64,000 nucleotides of DNA, from contig VCCP01000001.1 of assembly GCA_005765155.1 (NCBI GenBank), forward strand, positions 3,472,001-3,536,000. Reading direction: 5' to 3'. The DNA is from Zelopaecilomyces penicillatus. Taxonomy: Eukaryota > Ascomycota > Sordariomycetes > Hypocreales > Pseudodiploosporaceae. Of this stretch, positions 1 through 9,568 are shown piece after piece (the stretch's first letter is position 1; every line of letters starts with the position of its first letter). Both the position numbers and the translations under genes were made by a program. The notes under the pieces are model-generated. The model saw nothing but the letters and a program-made list of their open reading frames with translations, did no database searches and was not told where the DNA came from.

Positions 1-165
1 CCTTTCCCACTTACACGCCCCAACGTCGCATCTTACTTGCCATGGGGTCCATACCCATCGGTCCTCCTACCGACGACCATCTGTCGCATAAACCAGATCC
101 CCGCATCCTATGACACAGTTGATACAAGGCTGACCAGTTACCCGGCCACGTGGCGGGGAATTTAG

Positions 166-388
166 CTTCTTTGATAAGCAGGATGGGGATTTTACCCTTG
201 AGCTATATTCAATTGCAGCGAAGCGGAAGGATCCGAACATCTCGGTGAAGGCATCGGAAGAGGCAAGGGCGTCCGTGGATGACGAGGACGATGAAGACGA
301 TGATATCAAGGGTGAATTGCCGCTTGCCGCTACAACGTCGCCAAAGCGCAGGGCTTGGTATAGTGTATTGCTCTGCGGGTTGGTGTAA
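166..388 (+). CDS. 3'-terminal exon of an unidentified protein gene (partial)
   Basis: I do not recognise this protein. After a plausible acceptor (TTTAG at 161-165) the frame reads FFDKQDGDFTLELY, then a basic patch, an acidic run of Asp/Glu (DDEDDEDDD), and ends SPKRRAWYSVLLCGLV followed by TAA. A CTGAC branch-like sequence lies about 30 bases before the acceptor, which supports an intron. The rest of the gene would lie to the left, partly outside the window. Another frame (1-165) is also open and could be the preceding exon or a frame-shifted continuation. The acidic stretch and short C-terminal hydrophobic end are visible facts; no function is implied. Both the intron and the exon start are uncertain. 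Confidence 0.4.
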
Positions 389-1317
389 AGGGTAGTCTTG
401 AGCAGCGCCTCAAGTCATGTAGCTATCATCCATCGGCTTTTGTTCAGGGCTGTGTTAGTTCAATTTAGACGAGAGAGAGCTTCAAGCATTATAGATCATA
501 TGCAACGATATTGCATTGTTCTGAAATTGTGACGACGACATAGCATAGCGAAGACCAGGTAGTTAGCCAACCTTCAGCAGTATGGACACTGGAGGCAAAG
601 CGATTAATTGTAATTGAGCAAGTCAAGCATTCCATATAGCATGAAAACATCAGAAAGTTAGAGGCTCTACAAATCGCCCACAACCTAAACCCCTACAATT
701 GCTCCATGTTTATGTATACCCTGATGGATACTGAGTCATGTACCCCTGCGTGCTTGACCTAGTATTGTGACCCAGCCCGAGTATAGCAGTTGAGTCATGA
801 TGAGAAACCTCGCGGGATGAGAACGAAACGGGACTCATTTGGAAGGTGGATATTGATATGATCAGGCATTAATAAGGAGGGGGTGTTGCCCCCCACCTAA
901 ACTCCTGACTCTATCTTCACGGGTTTGAGTTAGGATATGAAAACTCTATGCATGCCTTTCAATAGAATGGGGGTGCATGAGAGAATGATGTAGAATGATG
1001 ATGCACTGGTAGTAGTCATCTGGAAGAGGGTGGTGAACAATCCTACACTGACTCGATTGAACACATTGCAGCCCCTGTGCATGGATGAAACGGGCAGTGT
1101 GGAATTCATGGATCATGATCCATTTGTGATATGTCATGTCTATAAGACATGTATACTACGACCAAATCCTATACAAATCGAACCAGGTTCATTAAACGTG
1201 ATCATGAGAGGGGCAAAGTCTCTGTCATTTACTTCTTCTCATGTTTTGTTTTTATGAGTATCTCCGGCATGGGGTTGAAACGGAGAAGAGGGAAACACTG
1301 GGCTTACCAACTTTGGC

Positions 1318-1341
1318 TTTTTTTTTTTTTTAAAAAAAAAA
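1318..1341. repeat. poly-T/poly-A junction (self-complementary)
   Basis: About 14 T are followed directly by about 10 A, forming a self-complementary AT block. Its length may be unreliable in the assembly. Confidence 0.8.
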
Positions 1342-1804
1342 TCCGTTTTATAATGGTGAATATGTGCGATTTGAGGTTGAGGCTTTTTTTGGTGCTGTGC
1401 AGTATAAAAGGAAGTTCTGTCAGGGGTTTATATGTGAGTGAGTCAGTTTTAGTGAGTATTTGTATGAGTGAGTGAGGTTGTGAGAATTTGATGTGAATTT
1501 AATGTGCGGATAGATATGTCGTGCTGTTTGCTTGAACTTCATTGTTCTCGTGTAATGCCTAATTCTTTTCTCCAAAAAAGATCGAGCTGTTATTTCGTTT
1601 TAGTTATTCATATGAGTGCTGTTCCTGCATTGTGTAATGTGTTTTAGACGTCGCATCAGCGGCATTGAGCGTAGGTAGGATGTCGAATCGATCAGGTTTC
1701 CATTTTAGGGAACAAATCACCGCATAATAATATGATGACCATAAAAAAAAACATAGAGCCAGAGTCAAGAATATACCTCGTTAGTTCTTTGCGATATTTC
1801 AACG

Positions 1805-1834
1805 TCAATGTCAATGTCAATGTCAATGTCAATG
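1805..1834. repeat. (TCAATG)5 hexanucleotide microsatellite
   Basis: Five perfect copies of TCAATG lie between the left-edge gene and the tRNA. The surrounding sequence shows no coding potential. Confidence 0.9.
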
Positions 1835-1956
1835 TTGGTTTGTAAAGTGGTGGATGAATTTTGTTCACATTTGAAGTGAGCAGCAAAACACGCATGCAGC
1901 AGCGTCGCTTCCAAAATTGTCAATACCGCGGCACACATCCATCGAAAACAAGTGAT

Positions 1957-2062
1957 GGGCGAATGGTTTAGTGGTATAATTTTCCCTTAGCATGATCTTG
2001 TCTTCACAGATGAGCCTTCAACCGTTTGGGAAAGGTCCAGGGTTCGATTCCCTGTTCGTCCA
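1957..2062 (+). tRNA. tRNA-Ala(AGC) with a 34-base intron
   Basis: The cloverleaf is visible. Acceptor strand GGGCGAA (1957-1963) pairs with TTCGTCC (2055-2061), followed by discriminator A. The D-loop contains AGTGGTAT, the anticodon stem is TTCCC/GGGAA (1982-1986 / 2028-2032), and the T-arm is CAGGG-TTCGATT-CCCTG. The anticodon loop is TTAGCA, interrupted after position 37 by an intron at about 1993-2026, the canonical tRNA intron site, giving anticodon AGC. Identity as Ala is supported by the G3:U70 wobble pair and A73, the classic alanine identity elements. The gene stands alone upstream of the DUF1295 gene. Confidence 0.88.
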
Positions 2063-3105
2063 GCATGCAAAAGTTTCTTTTTTTGGGGGCTGTTTTGCAA
2101 GTTTCTGTTATTATATGGTTCTTGGGACAGAAAGCCTATGTATCAATTGTGTGTTTTGTCAAGATCAGCCAACGTAGGGTTATTGACCATTGAATTTGTG
2201 TGAGGTATAAAACCAGTGGGTTTGTTTTTGTAAGGGCGCAGCGTGGTACAAACTAGGTGCTGTGAACAAACCAGAGGGTTACGAAATCCCCTCATTCTCT
2301 CGTAAGCCAAACACGACACTTGTTACTGGCCTATTATATCATGTGTAGATCAATGCGCAAACCTTTCAAACTCACACATTATCGTGATGCATTCAATCCC
2401 CATTTCGATTCTCTTGATATAACAAAACATAGATGCATTATTCACATGCACATACCTACTTCACCCTACAATCTATGGGAGGGGGGGGCCGCACGGCTCA
2501 GCTCGGACGGACGAACGATTCATCCGGCCGAGTCGGCTTAGATGTGGGAAGCTGTTTCCGAGCTCCTTCGATCGAGCCAGATTTCACCACCCATGTTCAC
2601 ATCGGGCTTACTGTTTGTCTTTTGCTACCTTATGGAACGATGGAGCTATGAGGATCCGGGGAAGAGAGAGAGAGAGAAAGGTACTGGGGATTATGTACCC
2701 TGTTGTAAACATGTGCCGCAGCATCCTTATTTTGGGTCCTACGTCTGTACCTTTTGCTTGTCTGCTGCGCATCTAACTTTTCTGGTCTCGCGATTTCGTG
2801 CTAGCTGTGTCGTCAATGACTTTTGACCCTCATCGTGCGCCTGCGGTCTAGAGTTTAACGGCAAATGAACGAATAAGCTGGATAGCGTCCTTGTCGCCGA
2901 AGGAGTTGGTCATCAAATTGATCTAGACTGACAAAACAAACCCATAAACATACATATATGCACATACCCATTTTCAGAATTTGCGCATACTACTCGTGTG
3001 CTTTGAGGTCGAAAAACTCATACGCACCCGCGTTGACTAAAACGCTCCAACTACGCCTCAGTCAGAATAGACGAGGGGGCCTTTCCCTTTCCTCTCTCGC
3101 CCGCC
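2063..3105. other. intergenic, promoter side of the DUF1295 gene
   Basis: No supported gene. The last part before 3106 is pyrimidine-rich (for example CCTTTCCCTTTCCTCTCTCG), a common feature of fungal 5' leaders. A short GA repeat occurs near 2665-2680. Confidence 0.5.
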
Positions 3106-4380
3106 ATGCCTCTCCTCGATGGCCTCCTTCACATCACTGACTTCCGCTCACCACTTCTGCGCACCGTCGTCCCCTGCGTTGCCACTGCCTTTGCTTTGCA
3201 GGGCGCTGTCGCCGTGCCCTCCATCCTCGCCTCCTCGGAGCGCTTCTTTGACGTCTCCGGCTCGCTGACCTTTCTTGCTGTCGGTGCTCTGAGTCTCTAT
3301 CTCCCCGCCCTGCACGCCCGCGCTGCTGCCGCTGCAGCTGCGAAGGTTGGTGGTGGTGCTGTTGCTGCTGCTTCTAAGTCTGTTTGGTCGTGGCCTAGCC
3401 TGCTGGCGCCGTTTAGAGGAGCAGATGGAATTGCCGCCGCCGCTACAGGAGGGTTCAATTGGAGACATGTTGTTGTGACGGGCATGACGATGGTGTGGGC
3501 TGCAAGATGTAAGTGGTTTTCTCCCTCGGCCTCTTCCCTGTCAAAGCAAAGAAGCCAGAATTACCCCAAAGATGAAAAAAAAAAAAACTTACAGCATCCG
3601 TCAGTGGGAGTATTCCTCTTTAAGCGCATCCTCTCCGAAGGTCACGACTCTCGCTTTGATCGCATTCGCCACAAGCCCGCCCGTTTTGCCGTCGTCTTTG
3701 TTTTCCAGGCCATCTGGGTCTCCCTTCAACTACTGCCTGTCATGGCCCTCAATGCCGTCCCCGCTGCCGCCTTACCCCGTCTTGCCACCGCTGATCTTCT
3801 GGGATTGAGCCTGTGGGCTTCAGGCTTTGCTTTGGAGGTGGTTGCGGATGGGCAGAAGAGCCGCTGGCGCCGTGATCGGGAGCTCAAACTGCATGACGAG
3901 GAGTTCCTGACAAGCGGGCTCTACAGCTTGAGGTTAGTTATAACCCGCCCTTCCATTTCCCTCCCTCCTTGTCAGAGAGCAGCAGAGCACGCGAGTGAAC
4001 ACAATGAGAGGAGTGTTAAGGAAAGACCGTCCGTTCCCCATTATTAGGTTCGCTTGCTGATCAAAATTCTTCCCTCTTGCAATAGTCGCTTTCCCAACTA
4101 TTTTGGTGAAATGACCCTTTGGACCGGCCTCGCCACAGCAGTAGCCGGAACCCTCGCTACCAAGCCAGCCCAAGCTGCCCTTGGCCTGTCCGGCGGCCCC
4201 CTCGGCGTCCTCACTACTACTGCCTTGTCTTACGCCAGCCCGGCGTTCGTATCCTTCCTCTTGCTCAAGAAGTCTGGCGTGCCCCTGAGTGAGGGCAAGT
4301 ACGACAAAAAGTACGGGGATCGCAAAGACTATCAACAGTGGAAGCAAAATACGCCGATGTTGATCCCCAAATTGTGGTAA
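3106..4380 (+). CDS. DUF1295 / steroid 5-alpha-reductase-like membrane protein
   Basis: Three exons, 3106-3508, 3605-3932 and 4086-4380, give a 341-residue protein. The frame closes exactly across both introns (donors GTAAGT and GTTAGT; acceptors CAG and TAG). The C-terminal half carries the DUF1295 signature: a long membrane segment around FQAIWVSLQLLPVMALNAVP, the run LWASGFALEVVADGQKSRWR, LYSLSRFPNYFGE across the second splice, and a C-terminal YDKKYGDRKDYQQWKQNTPM. These families are multi-pass membrane proteins related to steroid reductases and isoprenylcysteine methyltransferases; the substrate of DUF1295 members is mostly unknown. The N-terminal third is Ala-rich with extra hydrophobic segments. 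The start has a good GCC-ATG context. It converges on fbp1, with 263 bases between the stop codons. Confidence 0.88.
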
Positions 4381-4643
4381 ATGGTGTTGAGACAGTTTCT
4401 AGAAATGATATTTATACATATGTTTCAGTTGAGAATGTATATGTATACGTCTTGGACAGAATAAGACGCATGTGATGTAATATTTCGAATTAACTCCTTT
4501 TTGTAGGACTGTAAACATTCATTAGATAAAATCTTACCATATATCCTTCTCATATAGTGGCCGAGGCAGGAATCTTCCGATAACCTTCCAAATCGTAAAT
4601 CATTGCGCTGTGCCTGCCTCCTCCGGCATCATTTCATCTCTTC

Positions 4644-5911
4644 TTACTTGTGGAACGATTTGACCTTTTCCACCTCGTCAAAGCTGCCCATAAAGATGCC
4701 TGATCGATCGTGAATATGTTCTGGGACAACTTCCATCATTCTCCTCATTTGACTGTCAATAGCTTGTCCGCCGGCTGCGTGAAAAAGAGTGACAAACGTT
4801 AGCAAAACACGATGAATGGCATGTCCTTATCATGAGGCAGCTTACCATTTTCAAATACCATGGCCATAGGAGCACACTCATATAAGATACGAAGCTTTCC
4901 CTTGGGACTCTTCTTATCAGCGGGATAGGCGAAGATGCCTCCGTAGAGAAGCGTTCGGTAAGCATCAGCAACCATGCTGCCAATGTAACGAGAGCTATAG
5001 GGCTTGCCGTCGACCTGAGCCTCCTTGAGTGAGTTGAAGTACTTGATGGTATTCTCCTCCCAATAAAGTGAGTTACCCTCGTTGACGGAGTAAATGGCGC
5101 GGGACTTGGGGATGCGCATGTCGGGGTGAGTGAGAATGAACTCGCCAACACCATTGTCGAGAGTGAAACCATTGACGTTATTGTCCTTCAAGGTGAGGAC
5201 GAGTTGGGTCGAGGCACCGTACATGGTGAAACCAGCAGCAAGAAGCTCAGTGCCAGGTTTTAGGATGTCATCCTTGTTACCAGGCGCATCATCGGCCAGC
5301 TTGTGGATCGCAAAGATGGTACCAACGGAGACTCCAGCATCAAGATTGGAAGAGCCGTCAATGGGGTCGCATGAGACAACATAGCGAGCACCGGATGAGC
5401 TCTGGAAGTGAATGATCTCCTCCTCCTCTTCGGACACCAGCATGGAAACCTTGCCAGATGAGCGCATAGCCTCAATGAAGAGGTCGTTGGAAATGACATC
5501 AAGCTTCTTTTGTTCATCGCCAGTGATGTTGGAGGAACCGGCAAGGCCGGTGAGGTTGACGAGGGTGGCGCGACGGATATAGTATGCGATGGACTTGAAT
5601 GAGAATTGGAGAGCGTGGAGAAGAAGACTATAGGTGCACGCCGAAGCGGTTTCTGATGTTAGCACGGTTTACCCATAATAATAGCATAGAGTGTAGAGTG
5701 TAGATGATGAAAGACGGGAAAATGACGACGATCCAGAATGTAGCGCCGGGGAATGATTTCCGCGTGAGGCGCCTCGTCTGGCAGGCGAGAAAGTAGATCA
5801 ATTGACGTACGTAAAGTCACCAGTAGCTTCCTTATACTTTGCCTGCTCCTCAGTGAGGTGGCGGGTAAGGGTGACGATGTTGGTGTTGACCTTTTCCCCG
5901 TTGTCCGCCAT
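4644..5911 (-). CDS. fbp1: fructose-1,6-bisphosphatase
   Basis: This cytosolic enzyme hydrolyses fructose 1,6-bisphosphate to fructose 6-phosphate, the committed step of gluconeogenesis. Three exons (5811-5911, 4846-5627, 4644-4774) join in frame to 337 residues, the usual family length. Exon 1 encodes MADNGEKVNTNIVTLTRHL and exon 2 resumes at LLLHALQFSFKSIAYYIRRA. The diagnostic metal and phosphate site DPIDGSSNLDAGVSVGTIF is intact, as is the substrate-binding region SRYIGSMVADAYRTLLYGG. The C-terminus reads AGGQAIDSQMRRMMEVVPEH across the last splice. Intron 1 is 183 bases, long for this window, and ends in TATAG. It is divergent from pex11, and a CCGN7CCG element lies 415 bases upstream of the start. 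Identity is secure. Confidence 0.96.
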
Positions 5912-6325
5912 GATGAATGATGTATCGAGTGATGACGATTAGAGAAGCAGCGAGACGTCTGTCAGAATGAGGGGCAGAATGAGCTTCAATTCACGCGGCA
6001 GGGCGGGGTATTCAACAGGCTTTCTGCAGTTCTGTTAGAGACGGGACGAAGCCTGCAATGTTTGGCTGCGATAGCGAGACGACAGCGACAATGGATGTGG
6101 GTTTGTAAAGACGAGGCAGTTGAAGCTTACAGATGGGTTGTAGAGATGGTAGGGCTCGAAGGGCGGGTGACGGATGAGGAAGTGGAAGGAGGAGGGATAT
6201 TAAATCAACATGGACAAGTTGAAAAGCAAAAGCGAAAACGAAGAAGACTATGTAGGACTACTGACATAACAGCTTCGTAATGGATCACACGACGGAAGAG
6301 GAGAATTGACTGACGATAGAACCCG

Positions 6326-6338
6326 CCGACGCCGCCCG
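6326..6338. promoter_or_regulatory. CCGN7CCG element (candidate AcuK/AcuM site)
   Basis: CCG, seven bases, CCG, located 415 bases upstream of the fbp1 start. In Aspergillus the Zn2Cys6 pair AcuK/AcuM binds this pattern upstream of gluconeogenic genes, including the fructose-bisphosphatase gene. The site lies in a CCG-rich run, so chance occurrence is possible. Confidence 0.45.
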
Positions 6339-6488
6339 CTTGTTGGGCTGGGCTTTGTTTGGTGGATTTGGTGCTCTCAGGGGGGTTCTAGATGCAGCCT
6401 ACCCCCTCAGCCGGGCAGCGGTTAGCAAAGGCTCGCGGCATCTGTTCCATCTTCAACCGACGATACCGACTTCTTCCCTACTACTGCC

Positions 6489-6512
6489 GGCCGAGCTGTG
6501 CACAGCTGGCCG
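6489..6512. repeat. inverted repeat with 14-base perfect palindrome
   Basis: AGCTGTGCACAGCT is a perfect palindrome, flanked by GGCC arms with one extra G on the left. It could be a dimer-binding site or a chance structure. Confidence 0.5.
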
Positions 6513-6552
6513 CTGTAGCGCTGTGCGAATAGAATAGCCAGATAAGTCAGCC

Positions 6553-6558
6553 CCGAGG
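6553..6558. promoter_or_regulatory. CCGAGG (CCTCGG reverse) Far-type hexamer
   Basis: This matches the core bound by FarA/FarB fatty-acid regulators in Aspergillus and relatives, which control peroxisomal genes. A six-base match alone is weak; a second copy lies at 7372. Confidence 0.3.
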
Positions 6559-6831
6559 AGACCAGGCCCCAGTGAGTGGTAGGGGTTTATGGTTGATGGG
6601 GCAGCAACAGAAGCATCAGTGAACCCCACTGCAAGCCCCTCCATTGCCCGACATGTCAAGAGGATTTCCCGGGACAGTCGCGACGATAAAGTAACAGATC
6701 GAGACACCAAAAAGCCATTCGGGTTTCGGTTTCGGAGGCGCGGCTGTTGTTGGAGAAAGTGGAGTTGGCCCCACGTGAAGGCTCGCTGTGGGCTCGGGGT
6801 TGCAGAGCCGAAAATACACGATGTCTGGTTT

Positions 6832-6890
6832 GGTTGATGGATGGATGAAATGGATGGACGGATGTGTGGATGGATGAACGGATCGGATAG
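6832..6890. repeat. degenerate GGAT/ATGG tetranucleotide repeat
   Basis: Runs of GATGGATGGATG and GTGGATGGATGAACGGAT form an imperfect tetranucleotide tract upstream of pex11. Confidence 0.7.
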
Positions 6891-7371
6891 ATAAGAACGG
6901 CAGTTGCACGCTTCTGTCAACCGAAAGTTACCTGGTACTAATATTTACAATGCCTACTACTGTTATATATCTAAGGTAAGAAGCAGGTAGCAACTTCCTA
7001 GAAAAGGACAGTGACGCCACTCTTACTTCGTCTCTCTGACCAGCTCGTTCTTCCTCGTCCCTGCCTCCCATGATTCTTCGTGTTCCAATGCATCTATCAC
7101 GTGTGCTCTATAGGTAGCTTTCAATACTGTGTTACATAATCAGCCCCCCCTCTCTATCCACCTCGCCTTAATCCCCCCAGGATCCCCAGGCCACTTTCGG
7201 CTTCTTACAGGCTACCCGTTTCAGCGTGCTGTTCTGCTGGTAATACAGTGTGTACCTGTAATTTACCAGGCATGGAAGCCCATGTTCTCTACCTTAATTG
7301 CCAGTTACACGGGCCTCCGGGCCATCCAATAAACGCCGGGGGCTCCGGCTTGGGACTGTGGGGGGTCTGAA

Positions 7372-7377
7372 CCTCGG
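7372..7377. promoter_or_regulatory. CCTCGG Far-type hexamer upstream of pex11
   Basis: CCTCGG lies about 400 bases before the pex11 ATG. PEX11 genes are known targets of fatty-acid-responsive FarA/FarB-type factors recognising this core. A single hexamer is suggestive only. Confidence 0.35.
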
Positions 7378-7775
7378 CATGTGCCTGTTATTAACGGCTG
7401 GCTATTATCTTTCGTCTCTCGTCTTGTCTCGACCCTTCCTCGCTTTGCTTCTTTCGGCTCCAAAAGTTCGTGAGCTGGACACAACTAAAAGTGAACTGAC
7501 TGAACTGAATTGAAACCACCCCTCCCCTTTCGTCATCGACAATCACCCTTTACTTTCTGTGACACCCGCACGGGACTCGTCCATTTTGCCTCTTTGGCGG
7601 TTAATTGCGACTTCACGAGCTAGACGTAAGCATCGCAAACCTTGTCGCGACATCTCGCTCGTCTTTTTGCGCCTCCTAACACCGCCTCAGCTTGCCGCAC
7701 ATTGCGCTGCGCAGCTTCTCCGATTGAAAAACACAACATCAACCACATCATCACTACTACTACCAACCGCCCATC

Positions 7776-8559
7776 ATGGTCGCAGACACCCTCATCTATC
7801 ACCCTTCGGTGGCCCACTACCTGCGCTTCGTCGCCACCACCGTCGGCCGCGATAAGCTCCTCCGCACGCTTCAGTATTTCGCCCGTTTCTACGCCTGGTA
7901 TCTCCTGCGCACAAATGGCACGCCCACCCAGATGGCGCCTTGGAACGCCATCAAGAAGCAGTTCGGTCTTACCCGCAAGGTTCTGCGTTTCGGCAAGAAC
8001 GTCGAGCATCTCAAGGCCGCTGCCACTGTCGCTGACACCAAGGGCATGGACCCCTTCCTCCGCTACGCCGCCGTCGGTCGCCAGCTCGGATATGCTGGCT
8101 ATCTCTCCTTTGATGCCTTGACTGTTCCCGATGCCGTCGGCATCCGCAAGTGGGAAGCGGCCAAGAACCTCAGCCAGCACGCCTACCGCTGCTGGGCTAT
8201 GGGTCTCATCTTTAGCGTTACCTCCCAGCTTTATACTCTTTACAACCTCAACCAGCGTGAGGCCAAGATTGATCGCAAGGACGGCGAAGGTGTTGTTGAA
8301 AGCAAGCGCATCACTAAGTGAGTTGGCTTTAAACCTCCCCTTTTTGTTGGCGCAACCACTTGAATTATGACTAATTTACATCCTTCCCCAACGCAGAGAA
8401 CGAGCTGCCAGCCATCTCCAGCTCGTGTCCGATCTTTGTGATTTGACCGTGCCTTTCTCCGCTCTGGGCTGGGTTGGCCTCGACGATGGTTTCGTAGGCC
8501 TTGCCGGTACCTTGAGCAGTATAATCGGCATCTACTCCCAGTGGAAAAAGACTGCTTAA
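7776..8559 (+). CDS. pex11: peroxisomal biogenesis factor 11 (PEX11)
   Basis: PEX11 is a peroxisomal membrane protein that elongates and divides peroxisomes. Two exons (7776-8317, 8397-8559) give 234 residues, typical for fungi. The N-terminus reads MVADTLIYHPSVAHYLRFVA followed by GRDKLLRTLQYFARFYAWYL, the amphipathic helix region that remodels membranes in this family. The conserved FGLTRKVLRFGKNVEHLKAA follows. The C-terminus has a hydrophobic stretch GWVGLDDGFVGLAGTLSSII and ends in SQWKKTA. The intron has a GTGAGT donor and GCAG acceptor, and the frame closes exactly. The start is the first ATG after a pyrimidine-rich leader (CATC-ATG-G). It is divergent from fbp1, which fits joint use during growth on fatty acids or acetate. 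Confidence 0.95.
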
Positions 8560-9568
8560 TTTATAGGTGACAAGGAGGCACCACTCAGAGCTCATGTATT
8601 GGGCTTGTCCGGGCAATGGTCGCTAATCTCAACAACCTGCCACTAATTCTACCTGCCCCGACTAAAGATTTGGCGGCTGTTTTGAGATATGCGAAACTGT
8701 TTTGTAAAAAAAGGGAAAAAATGGGAGGTATTAGGGGAAACTCACGCGGACAGACGAGATACGCGTAAGGAAGACGCTTTCCCATCTGCTCACGTGTTGT
8801 AGTGTATCTTTGGGTTCTCTGGGATGGATATGTGGAACCCTGATTTGGCGACTATCCATTTGTTGCGCGCGCACATGTATGTTTATAGAAGGTTTGGAGA
8901 GGGTTGGAGCATGACGTGGGGGGGTCAAAATCAACATTTTAACTGCCCATTGCTTGCTTTTTGAATCATGCAGCTGCGTTCACAGTTGACTCTCTTTACA
9001 CCCTGATCGTTGTCGTATCTGCATTCAAGGAAGTTGGCTACAAGGCGAAAGGGAAGGGCACCAGGGCACCGGTCAAGGATGCAGACCTGGATATAGGCAT
9101 AAAACGACATAAACATGCATGCCATTACTCGTACAGCTTTGGTTATTTCCTCTTGCCCCTGAACTTCATTATCTGTGGTCCAAATGACTTATGACCACTC
9201 TTTGTGCTTGTCACTTCAGGACAGCTCATTGTTCATCCCTGGTCATCACAAGATAGTCAATCTTCCCTTTGTTGGTTCCAGTCCCCATATCCGTCCATAC
9301 CCGCACCACAAGCTGACCCTTCTGCTTTGTACTCCAGTTCCAATTTCAAAGACGGGAAGCGAAGACAAAAGTGAAGATAATAGACATTTTGGAAAACACA
9401 CTTTCAGTGTCGCAGCCACCCACCCAATTCGACTCTTCGATTTAATATTTCAAGCGTGGCATCGTCTAATACTCTGGTCAAGGACAGCCCTGCTAGATGG
9501 TGCAATTGGTGCGGGGCAGGGTATATACATGAACCGTTGGATGCGATGGCTTAGGGAAGATAAACGTA
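8560..9568. other. intergenic between pex11 and srp2 3' ends
   Basis: Tail-to-tail spacer of about 1 kb. No gene, RNA or repeat could be supported. Confidence 0.5.

Larger units (their letters stand above)
389..1956. other. intergenic, no gene seen
   Basis: No convincing coding region was found on either strand. The stretch has three TGAGTCA heptamers (732-738, 791-797, 1439-1445), which match the AP-1/GCN4-type TGA(C/G)TCA site but have no clear target gene next to them. It also has a T/A homopolymer junction and a hexamer repeat, listed separately. Confidence 0.6.
5912..7775. other. divergent intergenic region of fbp1 and pex11
   Basis: This 1.86-kb shared promoter region has no supported gene. 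It contains a CCGN7CCG match, two CCTCGG/CCGAGG hexamers, an inverted repeat and an imprecise GGAT/ATGG repeat (listed separately). A pyrimidine-rich leader precedes the pex11 start. Confidence 0.6.
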
